Positions 13,531 to 25,752 of a stretch of DNA of 64,000 nt are shown here, piece after piece. The stretch spans positions 61,211,501 to 61,275,500 of the forward strand of contig CM057469.1 of NCBI GenBank assembly GCA_030035585.1, written 5' to 3'. Numbering within the stretch: the stretch's first letter is position 1; the number at the start of each line of letters is the position of its first letter. The translations under genes and the position numbers were made by a program. The stretch is from Dugong dugon. Taxonomy: Eukaryota; Chordata; Mammalia; Sirenia; Dugongidae. The notes below the pieces were generated by a model. It was given only the letters and a program-made list of their open reading frames with translations. It had not been told where the DNA came from and did not search any database.

Positions 13531-14181
13531 TAAGAGTGCAATTAAAGCCATAGAAACTGATCCACCACAGTTTGGCTAGTCACTTTCTGATGCATTTTTG
13601 TAACCTCCAATGTTTAGAGGAAAAGTTGAGCCTCAGTTGGAACCCCTCTACCAAACTTGCTGCCACATGTTATAAAATGATAGTAAATCTTAGACCAAAT
13701 TCTGCCACATATAAAAACACTTAACAATCCCTGTTCTGCAAGCTGGGAAAATTCTCAATCTTTTTGTGCATACCAACAAACACCTTGAAAAAATTGTTTG
13801 AGCCAAGGCAAATGTGAAAATATACTGAAGGCAGGTTCAGCTTATTGTCTTGTCAAATAAGATGACAGAATCATTTGCTTAGTGGGATGAAAAAGATTTG
13901 AAAGGGTCTCTAAACCCTAAGGCACCACTCCTAAAGGGTTAGGGTTTTATATTCACCAGGTCCTTATAATCCAGTCATTCAAGGGTAGAAGCAACCAAAC
14001 AACTCTTTATTACCAATCACGTCTTGAAAAGTATTTCTAATTTCTCTTATGTTAATATGAAAGTATTCTGGCAAAGGTTTATTGATGCTAGAAACTGGCC
14101 ACAGCCTCTGGACTATTGGACCTTTATTAGGATTCTTCACATGCTTATTAGTCATCCCTAGATTTTAACCTGTGTAGATAT

Positions 14182-14322
14182 ATAAAACCAAAACTAAACC
14201 CATTGCCACTGAGTCAATTCCGACTCATAGCAACCCTATTGGACACAGTAGAATTGCCCCCATAGGGTTTCTAAGGAGTGGCTGGTGGATTTGAGCTGCC
14301 GACCTTTGGGTTAGCAGCCAAG
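14182..14322 (-). mobile_element. AfroSINE, head missing
   Basis: Antisense short-form copy (cattgccactgagtcaattc ... ggttagcagccaag) that stops before the end of the tRNA-like head. Confidence 0.9.
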
Positions 14323-14416
14323 TTCTATGTATATGTATATATAATATCACATATCCATGCTAAAATATTTACTGGATTATAGACAATGTAACTAAAATGC
14401 ATACTGTATTCTCAAA

Positions 14417-14633
14417 GTCCCTGGGTGGTACATATGATTAATGTACTCAGCTGCTAACCAAAAGATTGGAGGGTCCAGTCCAGCCAACAGTGCCAGGGAA
14501 AGAATGCATGGCAACCTACTTTTGAAAAATCAGCCACTGAAAACCCTATGGAGCACAGTTCTACTCTGACATACGTAGGGTCTCCATGAGTAGGAGCTGA
14601 GTCACCTTGACAGCAACAGGTTTGGGTTTTTTG
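14417..14633 (+). mobile_element. AfroSINE variant subfamily
   Basis: Sense copy beginning aaagtccctgggtggtacat with a recognisable A box region (gctgctaaccaaaagattgg). The middle differs (gcatggcaacctacttttga, aaaatcagccactgaaaacc). It ends gacagcaacaggtttgggtt. The middle block resembles that in the copy at 24372-24588. Confidence 0.85.
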
Positions 14634-14765
14634 GTTGTAATATATTCATAGGAAATAAATATAAAATAAAATGATAAGACAATGAAAGGGCCTAGAACTG
14701 GCCTCTAAAAGACCACATCATTTAAGGATGTTTTATAGAAGGGGATAAGCTTGCAAAGGTGATAA

Positions 14766-14832
14766 AAGAGCGTGTGTAGATGTAGGTGTGTGTGTATTTA
14801 TGGAGTGTGTGTATGTGTAAGTGTTCTCACAT
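14766..14832. repeat. GT-rich microsatellite
   Basis: Interrupted (GT)n with ATs: gtgtgtagatgtaggtgtgt and gagtgtgtgtatgtgtaagt. Confidence 0.8.
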
Positions 14833-15676
14833 GCCCATATGCACTTTCATGGTCTCCATACACATATAAATGTTTGTTTATGTAAATTTTTCTGATTTTA
14901 CTATCAGGGATGATTTATATTAGCTTTCTGAATTCTATGTAATATCAAAATATATCTTTGCCCCCTTCTCGGGAGTAGAATAGTAGAAATAGGTCAATAG
15001 TTCTAAGGTCCATATTATCTTTTTTTTCCCCTTCTCCTAAAGATTAATTTTAAAAACAAAGCAAACAAAAAAAAATATTGGTCTGTCTTCCTCTTTAGTC
15101 GTACTTCCTCTTCCATTTACTTTTAAAAAACAAAACAAAGAAGGTATTTATGATAGAAAGAGCTTCAAAATAATGTACAGTTCAAAAGAACTTTCAGTTG
15201 CAAAGAAGATATAATGGAATTTTGCATAAAAACTCAATAGTGAAAAGCATCATCATAGTTTTACATGGCTAAAGTGCGGACTTCAGAGTAGTACAAATAA
15301 AGGGAGATGAGGTCAGTGAAGCAAGAGACAAATTATAAATTTACTGTACAAAACACCGAGAAATTTTCATTTGTCTTGAAGTCTCTGAAGGTACAAATGA
15401 AAAATTTAAGCAAGAGAATGAATGAGGTGATGAAATTGGGGCGTGCTGAGCTCATTAAGGTCTGCTGACATCCTGGCTAGTTACTACTGCCCCAAACAGC
15501 AACAGTATTTACACTAGCCTTTTCTCCAGGCTGAAAATCCCCTTTAAGACTCTGTCCATACAAATCATCCAAGTGAAGTCACCCCTCTATGCACAGGAAA
15601 CAATGGATGTAGAAAAGCTGGCAAGATCAGTCCTAAAGCATTTTCTAAGTTGAGCACCCTTGCTTCTTTGCAATTT

Positions 15677-15706
15677 ACTGTTTTTTTGTTTTGTTTTGTT
15701 TTGTTT
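15677..15706. repeat. (TTTTG)n microsatellite
   Basis: Run of about five gttttgtttt units, ending in TTTTTT. Confidence 0.85.
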
Positions 15707-15880
15707 TTTGGGATGGGGGTTTGAATATATTTTACTTATCTGATTCAGTTCTTAAAAGTGAAGTGGATGACCAAATAGCCTATTTGATTATAAAAAATAA
15801 TATTAGCTTTAAGCCATTATATGTTTAAATATGTATGCATATTAAAAGTTCACAGACATAAAATAAAATACGTATGTTGT

Positions 15881-16150
15881 TGTTCTTAGCTGCCTTCCAG
15901 TCAGCCCCCAACTTATGGCAAACCCATGCACAACAGAACTAAATGCTGCCTGGTCCTGCACCATCCCTAGGATCAACTGAAGATCAGACCATTGTGATCC
16001 ATAGGGTTTTCACTGGCTGCTTTTCAGAATGAGACAGCCAGGTTTTTCTTCTTAGTCCACTTTAGTCTGGACATTCTGCTGAAACCTGTTTGCAACACAC
16101 AAGCCTCCAGTGATAGACAGGTGGTGGCTATTCTTAAGGTGCATTGGCTT
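15881..16150 (-). mobile_element. AfroSINE/RTE-tail composite, antisense
   Basis: Starts with the inverted RTE-type tail (tgttgttcttagctgccttc, cacaacagaactaaatgctg, ctggtcctgcaccatcccta) and continues into blocks (gatccatagggttttcactg, cttcttagtccactttagtc) resembling the AfroSINE variant at 55972. Family assignment is approximate. Confidence 0.65.
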
Positions 16151-17164
16151 GGAATCTAAAATGGGTCTCCCTCAAGAAAGGCAGACATGAGAATTCTATT
16201 GAACCATCAATGCCTTCATTAAAATATGTATAAATCCTCCTGATCCTCTTCAGAAAAGGTTTGATTTAGCAATGTATTTCTTTTCACTCTCAACTCTGTA
16301 AGAGGCTACTCAGTTTACATAACCTTGCCCACGTGAATTATGAAAGGGCACCAAATGAGTATCAGCTAAACTAAGCTGACATACTCATTTTACACTCTCC
16401 TGCAGTAATATCTTGCTATTTACTGCCACACAGCAAGACCACTTTCAAATATTCGGTCTCTAGTTAACATTTTCTGGAAATCAAGTGAAGCATAAAATAA
16501 AGCTTTAATTTATTTTACCTGAAATGGTCTAACTGTAATTAACCAATAAAAATAAAAGAGAATATAGAGTTTAACATGTTACTTCACATTGTAAGTAGTG
16601 AGCATTTCTCTTAGAGCAAAACTGACTCTTACTTTTATGTAATAATTTACTTGAGTCCATTTTTAAAGTGTAATGTTAGAATGCCATGTTCATCAACAGA
16701 GAAATTATTTCATAATGGTAGCACTTTTACTTTCATACCATGTAATCTCTGCTTAAGATCAACTGAAAAATGCCCCCCTTCTAAGAGATGGTTAATTGAA
16801 CTTATGTCTATTTCATATAGTGTAATATTCTGATAATTCTGTTATATACAAATACGACCATATGTGAGTAAGACAGTATCACATTCATTTGAACATGACT
16901 AAGCTTTCCACTGATGGTATAGTTAATTGATTTTAAGATAATGTCAAATATATCAGTATTTATGTAGAATGGTCTCCTAGGTAAACAATTATACCTCTTT
17001 TCACTGAAATTTAAAACTGCTTTCCTGATCAATGATACTCGTTCAAAGAGCAGGTTGAAGAGGTCAATGACACATCCTAAACTAAAGAAATTCACTGGAA
17101 AACATGATTCACGTTAATGTTTACCTAATGCACATTTTGCTTATGTGACTTCAATTTTTAGAAA

Positions 17165-17314
17165 ATTTGCCATGGAGTCAATTCCCACTCGTAGCACCCT
17201 ATAGGGCAGAGCAGAACTGCCCCAAGGGGTTTCCAAGGAGCAGCTGGTGGATTCAAACTGCCGACCTTTTTGTTGGCAGCCAAGTTCTTAACCACTACGA
17301 CACCAGGGCTCCAA
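17165..17314 (-). mobile_element. AfroSINE (short form)
   Basis: Antisense copy (gccatggagtcaattcccac, aaggggtttccaaggagcag, ccaagttcttaaccactacg, acaccagggctcc). Confidence 0.93.
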
Positions 17315-18589
17315 GGGTTCTACCATATCATATTATTTAAACTCAAAGAGATTGATCTAGGAATTAATATTGCAATTAAGATACTATCATTAAAAACATC
17401 TTTGATTACTTTTTTTTTTTCCTCACGAGAAAAGAACAAAAGGATGGAGTTTGTTAAAATGCCAACACAAATAACAAATATGCTATTTCCTCTACTTTTT
17501 ACTCACCCTGGGACCCATTCAGCTTAAAACTCCATTTAACAAACATTATCCTAATGGGATTTATCCACATTCTTAGCAATTATCAATGTCATACAATGAT
17601 ATAGCTTTGATGGCACTGCTGTGAGATGTTTGGAGCATGCTAACAACCACAGCACACTGGTTGAGAACAACTGATCTAGTCCAACTTCTTTCTCTACAGA
17701 GGCAGTGCCTTAGGGCAGAAAGGTCAAAAACATGTCCAAGTGTCTCTCAAAGAGGCAGCACCACGGAAATAACAAATTTTTCCTCACTTTCTCTCAACGT
17801 TATTGAAATGTAATAACGTAAGCTTTCTCTGACAAATTTTTCTAATTAGATATGTCTTCTTTAAAAAACAAAATTAGTTAAGAAGGAAGCCAGTTACCTC
17901 AAAGCACGTTGTTTATTCAGGCACTATGTTTTAAATCCTTTTATGTACCAAATGGAAATGGAATTTACAATCCAGGGAACTAAATGACTACTTAGTTATA
18001 CTAAGTTATATACTAGTTATACTAATTAACTAACTAGGGTGAATGGCCCAAATAAGATGAAATAGACTAAACTGTGCTGTCTTTCCTAAGTGACAAATTT
18101 GTCTACGGTGTCTTTTACTTATGTAATGTTAAAAAAAAAAAAGACTTAACATTAGTCCTTTTACTATAACCTGTCTTAACCCATCTGACATGTAAAGCTC
18201 TGGATTTGATTCAGCATCACATGTTTTAAGGTATGTTTTAAATATCTGTAGAAAGGTAAAACATATCTAGTATAGGAGGAAATAATAGTTCATAAATTGT
18301 TCTTACTGTTAATCTTTTTGACTATAACTGAACTTGAAGTAAAATCAATGATTTTTTCCCTCTCTTTTTTCCATCTTCCATCAAATATTTTCTCCCAAAC
18401 ACAGTATACAAACTTAGTATCATTTTCATAAAACATTTTATATAAGTAAGAAAATGGAAAAAGTAATTAATTTATGATTAAAAAAATGATTGAAGATAAC
18501 ACAAGTCTAATGTATTAACAGAGCAACTGGTGGTGGCTGATGTAGCAGGACTGTCAAGACTCTCAACAGTTTTCAATAAAGGTTTATTA

Positions 18590-18890
18590 AAGGATTTGAC
18601 ATATGAGCCAAGATCTAAATGAGACTAAAAAGATGATCAGATAAGGAAACACTAAGTTCAAAACCTACAAGTCAGATATTAATATGGTAAAAATACAGAA
18701 AAAATCATGGGTGTGGAAGTCCAATGATTAAGATAAAATATAGCATGAGTTAAGGAGTTAAGAATGATCCATATCATGGAAAGCCTCGCAACAAGTGTTT
18801 TTATTTTTTATTCATTAAGTGCATTGGGAAACAAAAGTACGTACTTGAACTGGGAAGAATATTCTTACTACTTTGTGGAAAATAAATTGT
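18590..18890 (-). mobile_element. L2 relic, antisense (weak)
   Basis: aaaggatttgacatatgagc, agatctaaatgagactaaaa and tccatatcatggaaagcctc follow the inverse order of the L2 3' half. It is highly diverged and abuts the L1 3' end. Confidence 0.4.
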
Positions 18891-18892
18891 AA

Positions 18893-19785
18893 GAGTGCAA
18901 CCTTGTACAAGGAAAGGTCATGGAAGCTCCATAGACACATCCAAACTCCCTGAGTGACTGAATTGCTGGGCAAAGGGCTGTGGGGACCATGGTCTCAGAG
19001 AACATCTAGCTCAACGGGCATAACACAGTTTATAAAGACAATGTTCTACATTCTGCCTTGGTGAGTAGTGTCTGGGGCCTTAAAAGCCTATGAGCAGCCA
19101 TTTAAGATACTCCACTGGTCGAACCCCTATGGGAACAAGGAAGAATGAAGACAGCAGGATACAAGGAACAGATTACTCCAAAGGACTAATGGATCACCGC
19201 TACCAAGGCCTCCACCAGACTGAGTCCAGTACAGCTATATGATGCCCGGCTACCACCACTGACTGCTCTGATCAGGATCACAACAGAGGATTCTGGATAG
19301 AGCTGGAGAAGGATGTAGAACAAAATTCTAACACACACAAGAAAGACCAGATTTACTGGCTTGAAAGAGACTGGAGAAACCCGAGAGTATGGCCCCCAGA
19401 CACCTTTTTAGCTCAGTGGTGAAGTCACTTCCGAGGTTCACCATTCAGCGGGGGATTGGACAGCCCCATATAACAAAACGGGACTAATGAGGCACAGCAG
19501 TCCAGGGACAAGGACTAGAAGGCAGAAGGGGACAGGAAAGCTGTTTATAGGGAACCCAAGGTTGAGTAAGGACAGTGTTGACATGTAGTGGGGTTGTTAA
19601 CCATTGTCAGAGGGCAACACGTGTACTAACTGTTTAATGAGAAACTATTTTGTTCTGTAAACCTTCATCTAAAGTGAGAATAGCAGCACAACTGGAAGAA
19701 CGTAATTGATGTCACTGAATTGTGCATGTAGAAATTTCTGAAATGGTTTATCGTTGGCTATGTACATTTTCACGAAAAAAAAAAA
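18893..19785 (+). mobile_element. L1 3' UTR
   Basis: Sense L1 3' UTR with tggtgagtagtgtctggggc, ggatcacaacagaggattct and gttaaccattgtcagagggc, homologous to 3960-4800. After aaaccttcatctaaagtgag at about 19675 it does not end in poly(A). It continues through attgatgtcactgaattgtg and gtttatcgttggctatgtac to an A12 tract at 19777. It is 5' truncated and noncoding. Confidence 0.85.
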
Positions 19786-19916
19786 AGGTCGAGAATGCAG
19801 TGTTGACATGTCGTGCGGTTGTTAACCAATGTCATAAAACAATATGTGTACTAACTGTTTAATGAGAAACTATTTGTTCTGTAAACCTTCACCTAAAGTA
19901 CAATAAAAAAAAATTA
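19786..19916 (+). mobile_element. L1 3' terminus, second copy
   Basis: Repeats the last 130 bp of the L1 3' UTR (gcagtgttgacatgtcgtgc, taactgtttaatgagaaact, cttcacctaaagtacaataa plus A-run) directly after the A12 tract of the preceding element. It is either a separate short insertion into that poly(A) tail or a tail duplication. Confidence 0.8.
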
Positions 19917-20321
19917 ACAAAGTGAAAAAAGAAATAATATGGATTGTGCTTCTACACTGTATTGTTATACAGAATGTTTCTATATTATTCTGACTACAGA
20001 ATGAGATTTCTTCATTATGGAAGGGAAAAAAACAAACAAACTCACACTAATCTCACTGAGTGAGGAACTTATGGGTTTTCTTCTTTCCAATAATGAGAGT
20101 TAAGTAAAATTACATTTCTCTCTTCACTTCAGCTGCCTGGAAGCTTCATATCAAGATTTATACTTGTTCCCAACTATGTTGATTTGCTTTCCTTCTATTT
20201 CTGTCACAACAGTCCTATTTCTCATCTACTTTGAAAACTGCCTCAAGCCTTTTGTTGAAGTTTATACAACATTCTCCTCTCTCCGTTTGACAGATGAATA
20301 AATTAAGGATAAGTTTTTGTT

Positions 20322-20517
20322 GTTAGTTGCTGTCAAAGCAATTCTAACTCATGGCGACTCCATGTGTGCTGAGTAGAACAGCTCCATAGGGCTTTCAAGG
20401 CTGTGACCTTTCAGAAGGAAATTGCCAGGCCTGTCTTCTGAGGTCCCTGTTGGTGAGTTTCAACTACCAACCTTTCTGCTAGTGGTCGAGCACTTAACAT
20501 TTCCACCACCTAGGGAC
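20322..20517 (-). mobile_element. AfroSINE (long form, diverged)
   Basis: Antisense: gttgctgtcaaagcaattct, aacagctccatagggctttc, aattgccaggcctgtcttct, ccaacctttctgctagtggt and cacttaacatttccaccacc. Confidence 0.82.
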
Positions 20518-22214
20518 CTTCTGGCTCAGAAACACTATCATTTAACTAAAGGTCAAACAGCAAGAAAGTAAAAGAACCAAGATATTCTTCAAATCTCATA
20601 ATTTTTTTTAAACCTTAGTCTGTCTAGATAAAATTTATATATGCATATGTACCTGTGAGAAATAAAACCTAAGCAGAACAAACTTTTGGCTAAACTGGAA
20701 ATTTGTCCCCTAAATTATGGCAATAAACAATGCTACCTTCTATATCAATAGCACTAGATAATTTGTAAAATGCTTTCATATAAAGCATCTTCATCTTTGT
20801 GGTCATTCAGCACTAGGCCCTGTTTCAATTTATAGATTATAAAATAGAAAAGATTTTGAGGAAGGCAAACAAAAAACCCTGGGAAGAAAAGTTAAAGCAT
20901 TTGGGGAATATTTGGCTTGAAGGAAAGAAAACTGAGCGCTTTCAATTGCCAACATAAAAGATAATTATAAAGCAGGGGTTTGAAAGTGGTTTTTCACCTT
21001 CACAGGAGGCACACCAGAGGGAACGAGCTCATATGAAATTCAAATGAGATATTTAGAACATCCTAAAATCAATTTGCTAGCAAATCAGGAACCTAAAAAT
21101 AAATACCAAAAACTTAAATATAAAGACATATCAAAGGTCTATAATAAATATAATTCATTGGACTAATGAACACAAACTCTGAAAAGAGTATTAATTGGCC
21201 AAATGGACCTATATTATTAGGGATAAACAGAAATATGCTGTACAACATTTGCATAGCAGAATGCTGGTAAAAGTTAATATAACCCTAGGGTAGGAGACAG
21301 CATCTGCTTAAACAATGAATGTAGAGAAAGGAGACAATGTTAAAACGAATCTCTCAATAGTCTGAATTAAAATACTTTAAAACACATTGGCAAAGATTAT
21401 GGGTAATAAAGAGGGTAAACAATGAAATAACGTAGAGAATTTGCTAATGGGAAATGGTGAGAATAACAGCAATGAATCACGATCCTGAATACAAGGTTTC
21501 TAAAGAACAGCTGAAATTAAAAAGTCTCTAAACAATCTGAAGACTTAGGTAGCGGAAGAGGAATTAGTAAGAATGCAAAGACAGGAGGAAAAAGATGAAG
21601 TATTTTTAAAAAAGAAAAAAAAGAGTTTATGGTGTTTTAAAAAGATGTATGAATTCAGCATGGATTCTGTTGCTTGATGGTAGGAAATGCTTTTATAATA
21701 ATAAAAATGTACTGTAGAATCTCTGACGTTGATGATGGTTTAAAATAGACAACCATCTGGGATATACGGTATAGAAAGGGCTATGTTTAGAGAAGTGGAA
21801 ATGAAAAAATATTCTCAGATCCATTTCAGTAAAAAGATTCGGTATTAAAATGTTCTGCTGCAATTATATTTTTATCAAGGTTTCCTTGCATGTTTACTAG
21901 TTTTTACTCTATATATTTAACTATCCTGTTTTTCAGACATGTAGGTAAATGAATACCATCTCTCCTTATAAATTGTCCCGTTTATCCTTATACAATGTCT
22001 CTTATTACCCTGTTAAGGTTTTTGTTTTGTTTTCAATCAAAGAGCCTACTTTGTTCAATGACTAAGTGCTCTCTTCTAATCCCCTGCATTTAATGATCAC
22101 CCATATGCTAACCATTATTATAGTTAGATGCCCACCCCTAACTCCTATCCTGAAAACCAGGCTCTGATAGCCAAATGGTTATTCAATGTCTCTTCTTAGA
22201 TTTTTCTATTCTTT

Positions 22215-22560
22215 CTTACTGAGTCTTTGGTGAAAGTTTACACAGCAAGTTAGGTTCCCATTTAACAATATCCATACAAATTGTTTAGTGACATTAGTTA
22301 CATTTATCACAATGTGTCAACATTTTCTTTCATTGTGTTCTGTTTGTTCCATTCCCAGTACTCTAGTTCCCGTGCCCCCTTATGTTCTCCTCTGCTTTTG
22401 AGTATTTATTGAGCTTTTGGCTTCATACTGATGGTTTTTAGAGCACCAGTCTTATGAGTAATATCCTTTATTTTGTGTGCCACTGCTATTTCACTAAAGG
22501 TTGATCTCAGGGGATAGGCTCGGTTCTAGGTTTAAAGAGTATATCAGGGTAATAGTCTTG
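22215..22560 (-). mobile_element. L1 3' UTR fragment
   Basis: Inverted L1 terminus: gtgaaagtttacacagcaag, cccatttaacaatatccata, gtgacattagttacatttat and tatttcactaaaggttgatc, parallel to 59006-59540. Confidence 0.75.
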
Positions 22561-22561
22561 A

Positions 22562-22640
22562 ACCCACCAGCTCCTCCACAGGAGAAAGATGTGGCAGTCT
22601 GCTTCTGTAAAGATTGTAATTATCCCTAAGCTCAACAGAG
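22562..22640 (+). mobile_element. AfroSINE fragment
   Basis: Sense fragment of the long-form middle block (cccaccagctcctccacagg, agaaagatgtggcagtctgc, ttctgtaaagattgtaatta) directly following the inverted L1 3' UTR. Head and tail are missing. Confidence 0.7.
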
Positions 22641-22892
22641 GCAAGGATTTTGATCCTTTGAATTACTTCAAATCTCCAACACCTGAAACAAACTAAAAAT
22701 ATATATATTGAATAAATTAATAAACATTGTCAGTTGTCTTTGTATGAATTTGCATTTTCTTGCTATTCCTTTGCAAACTTACTTTCTTATTTTAAATATA
22801 TTTCATATAAACAGCATTGGTTTTTCACCCTATCAGACACTCTGCTTTTCCATTGGAGAATTCCACTCCCTCCTGCGTTTATTTTTCCTTTA

Positions 22893-23717
22893 TAAATCTA
22901 TTAGTTTTCTATTGCTGCTGCAACAAATTACCACAAACTTCACATTTAAAATAACACAGATTTATTATCTCACAGTTCAGTATGTTAGATGCCCAGGTGT
23001 GCTTGGCTGGTTTGTCTGCTATGAGTCTCACAAGGCTAAAATCAAGGTGTTGGCTGGCCTGGGCTTTCATCTGGAGGCTCTGGGGGAGATTCTGCTTCCA
23101 AGCCAATTCACACTGTTGATAGTTCAGTTCTATGGGGTTGTTGCACTGAGGTCCTTGTTTCCTTGCTGGCTGTTGGCCTAGAGTCATTTTCAGCTTCTAG
23201 TGATGTCCTGCACCCTAGTTTGTGGTCCCCTTCATTTTCAAAGCTGGAAATGGCAGGTCTGGTCCTTGTCACAGTACAAATCTCTCTGACCTTCTCTTCT
23301 GCCTCATCCCTCCTTCTGTCATATCTGACTCCAGCCAAAATTGTCTGCTTTTAAACGCTTATGAAATTAGATTGGGTCTCCCTGGTTTATCTAGGATAAA
23401 CCATTTATTTTATGAAAGCGACTTCACAGCAACAGGGAACCTTAGTTACATCTGCAAAGTCCCTTTTGGCATAAACCAAACCAGACCCATTGCCAATGAG
23501 TCAATTTCGACTCATAGCAACCCTACAGGACAGAGTAGAACTGCCTCATAAGGTTTCCAAGGAGTGGCAGGTGGATTTGAACTGCTGACCTTATGGTTAG
23601 CAGCTGAGCTCTTAAGCACTGTGCCACCAGGGCTCCTCCTTTTGCCATAAGGTCTAACATATTCACAGGTTATAGAAATTAGTGTGTGGATATCTTTGGG
23701 GATCATTCTTACCACCT
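22893..23717 (-). mobile_element. Ancient mammalian interspersed repeat (LTR-like), antisense
   Basis: The sequence tctattgctgctgcaacaaa, acacagatttattatctcac, tcaaggtgttggctggcctg and gttacatctgcaaagtccct has the familiar order of a widespread old mammalian repeat with LTR-like character. I do not assign a family name. An AfroSINE splits it at 23475-23637 and the order continues afterwards (acatattcacaggttataga). The longest chance frame here, 22708-23181, is not a gene. Confidence 0.55.
23475..23637 (-). mobile_element. AfroSINE (short form) with target duplication
   Basis: Antisense copy flanked by ccttttggcataa (23462-23474) and ccttttgccataa (23638-23650), a 13-bp duplication with one mismatch. 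It was inserted into the ancient repeat. Confidence 0.95.
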
Positions 23718-24371
23718 ATTTAAATAAGTAGTAAATAACCTACAAGTGAATAAATAACCCATATGTAAATAACCTACTGTTTCCTTTCCATAAGGTTGAA
23801 CAATTTTCTCTTTTTCTCTGGAGTTAAGTAATTTTAGTAGAATATGCCAAGGTGTATGTTGTTCTCAAATTTTAGTCTCCAGGCTTATGTCTTCTTCAGT
23901 ACAGTATAACTTCTTCCTATTATTCATTTAATTATAGTTTTTCCTTTTGCTCTTACTGAACTCCATCATATTTATCAGGTCTTCTGGCTATATCCCCCAA
24001 GTCTATTCCCTGATGTTTTATATTTCTGAGCAAGTTTATTTAATTGGGGATATATCTTGATGATTTGTTGTTTTTCCTACTTCGGTTGCTGGCTCTTGTG
24101 GGTGAGTTATTGTTTGTGTTTATTGCTCCTGGGGCAAGGATGCCTTTAATGGCAGCGGTTCTGGGAACGTGGGGAGGTCTTTGCTGCTGCGAGTCACCAA
24201 TGTCCTGGCTATGAGACCCTTGCTGAGGTATCAGAAAGAAATCTCTCTGGACCCTGCTCTTCTCAAGCTTCTCATCCTCAGGGGACAGAGAGGTCTCAGT
24301 CAGCCTCTTCATTTTTTCCTCAAATCTTTGAAGGCCAGACAGACTGGACAAATTCACCCCAGCCAATGTCC

Positions 24372-24588
24372 ACTTGGGCGCAAATGGTTAAGCCTTCAAC
24401 CTATTAACCGAAAGTTGGCAGTTTGAATCCACCCAGAGGCGCCTGGTTAGACAGGCCTGGCTATTTGCTCCTGAAAGGTCATAGCCATTAAAAAGCCATT
24501 GTCAGAGCCAATTCTACTCTGACATATATGGGGTTGTCACGAGTTGGAGTTGGCTTGATAACAACTGGTTTATTTGTTTTGGTTTTAA
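24372..24588 (+). mobile_element. AfroSINE variant subfamily
   Basis: Sense: gcaaatggttaagccttcaa (A box), ggcagtttgaatccacccag (B box) and a distinctive middle (ggcctggctatttgctcctg, aaaaagccattgtcagagcc), then tgacatatatggggttgtca and gataacaactggttt. Confidence 0.88.
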
Positions 24589-24971
24589 TATCTGCCTTCC
24601 ATGGAGGCCCACATTCAACATCCCCCTGGATATGATGCATTCAGGCCTCATTCAAGGGTCTTTATTATAGTCTCAAGCTCTCCAGCTTACCCAGTGGTAA
24701 AAAATGCTACAATAGCTTTCTCCTTGGGAACTTTCTTGGCCAGCCTGCCTGCCTACTTGTCCATGTAGCTACTTACCTCAGGAGACATTGATAAGTATAA
24801 GCAGGTATTTGGGAGGGAATGGAGGGAAAGGTGTGTTAATCAGTCTTATTCCCAGGATCCTTCTTTCACTTTGCTACTTTGCCATGTCTTAGTTTTATTT
24901 GCACTGAACTGCAAGTACAGCACTTCCTTCTTTTCAATTAATTATTTTTAATGATCCATTAAAATGAATAA

Positions 24972-25541
24972 GGAATATCAAAGAAGAATTGATGTCTTTG
25001 AATTATGATGTTGGTAAGGAATATAGAATATACCATGGACTGCCAGAAGAACGAACAAATCTGTCTTAGAAGAAGTACAGCCAGAATGCTCCTTAGAAGA
25101 AAGGATGGTGAGAACTTCGTCTCATGTGCTTTGGACATGTTATCAGGAGGGACTGGAGCCCTGGTGGCACAGTTGTTAAGAGCTTGGCTTCTAATTAAAA
25201 GATTGGCCTTTGGAATTCACTAGCTGAGCCTTGGAAACCCTATGCGGCAGTTCTACTCTGTCCTATAGTGTCTCTATGAGTTGGAATCGACTCGATGGCA
25301 ACAGGTTTTTTTATCAGGAGGGACCAGTCTCAGGAGTAGGGCATCATGTTTGGTAAAGCGAAGGGTCAGCAAAAAAGAGGAAGATCCTTAAGGAGACGGA
25401 TTGACACAGTGGCTGCAACAATGGGCTCAAACACAGCAACGATTGTGAGGATGGCACAGGACCGGGGAGTGTTTCGTTCTGTTGTACATAGGGTCACTAT
25501 GAGTCAGAATGGACTAGATGGCACCTAACAACAACAACAAC
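24972..25541 (+). mobile_element. RTE (BovB-like) LINE 3' end, split by a SINE
   Basis: Sense RTE: agaagaattgatgtctttga, agtacagccagaatgctcct, tgctttggacatgttatcag, then after the SINE cagcaaaaaagaggaagatc, gctgcaacaatgggctcaaa and gatggcacctaacaacaaca with a (CAA)n terminus. It is 5' truncated and holds only the end of the reading frame plus 3' UTR. It is the best-preserved RTE terminus in the window. Confidence 0.9.
25154..25311 (+). mobile_element. AfroSINE inserted in RTE, with target duplication
   Basis: Sense copy (gccctggtggcacagttgtt ... tcgactcgatggcaacaggt) flanked by perfect 13-bp direct repeats tatcaggagggac (25141-25153 and 25312-25324). The repeat is part of the RTE consensus, which proves the insertion order: RTE first, SINE second. 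Confidence 0.97.
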
Positions 25542-25576
25542 AAATGATCCATTTTATCACCACTATTGGTTTATTG

Positions 25577-25752
25577 GAGCCCTGGTGGTGCACTGGTTAA
25601 GAGCTTAGCTGCTAACCAAAAGATCAGCAGTTCGAATCCACCAGCTACTCTTTGGAAACCCTATGGGGCAGTTCTACTCTATCCTAGAGTGTCGCTATGA
25701 GTCAGAATTGACTCAACAGCATTGGGTTTGGATTTGGATTTGGATTTTTGGG
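25577..25752 (+). mobile_element. AfroSINE (short form) with target duplication
   Basis: Sense copy with clear A and B boxes (tggttaagagct; gttcgaatcc) and a tail of three ttggat repeats. Flanks attggtttattgg (25564-25576) and attgatttattgg (25753-25765) form a target duplication with one mismatch. Confidence 0.95.

Noticed and set aside
16808..17095. 95-codon minus-strand frame as a coding exon
   Set aside because: AT-driven frame without recognisable motif, splice pair or neighbour support.
22708..23181. 157-codon plus-strand open frame with hydrophobic N-terminus
   Set aside because: Its second half lies in an ancient interspersed repeat (from 22893) and no splice or promoter context supports a gene.
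25577..25650. tRNA gene (A box and B box present)
   Set aside because: This is the tRNA-derived head of an AfroSINE; the cloverleaf arms do not close and many dispersed copies exist.
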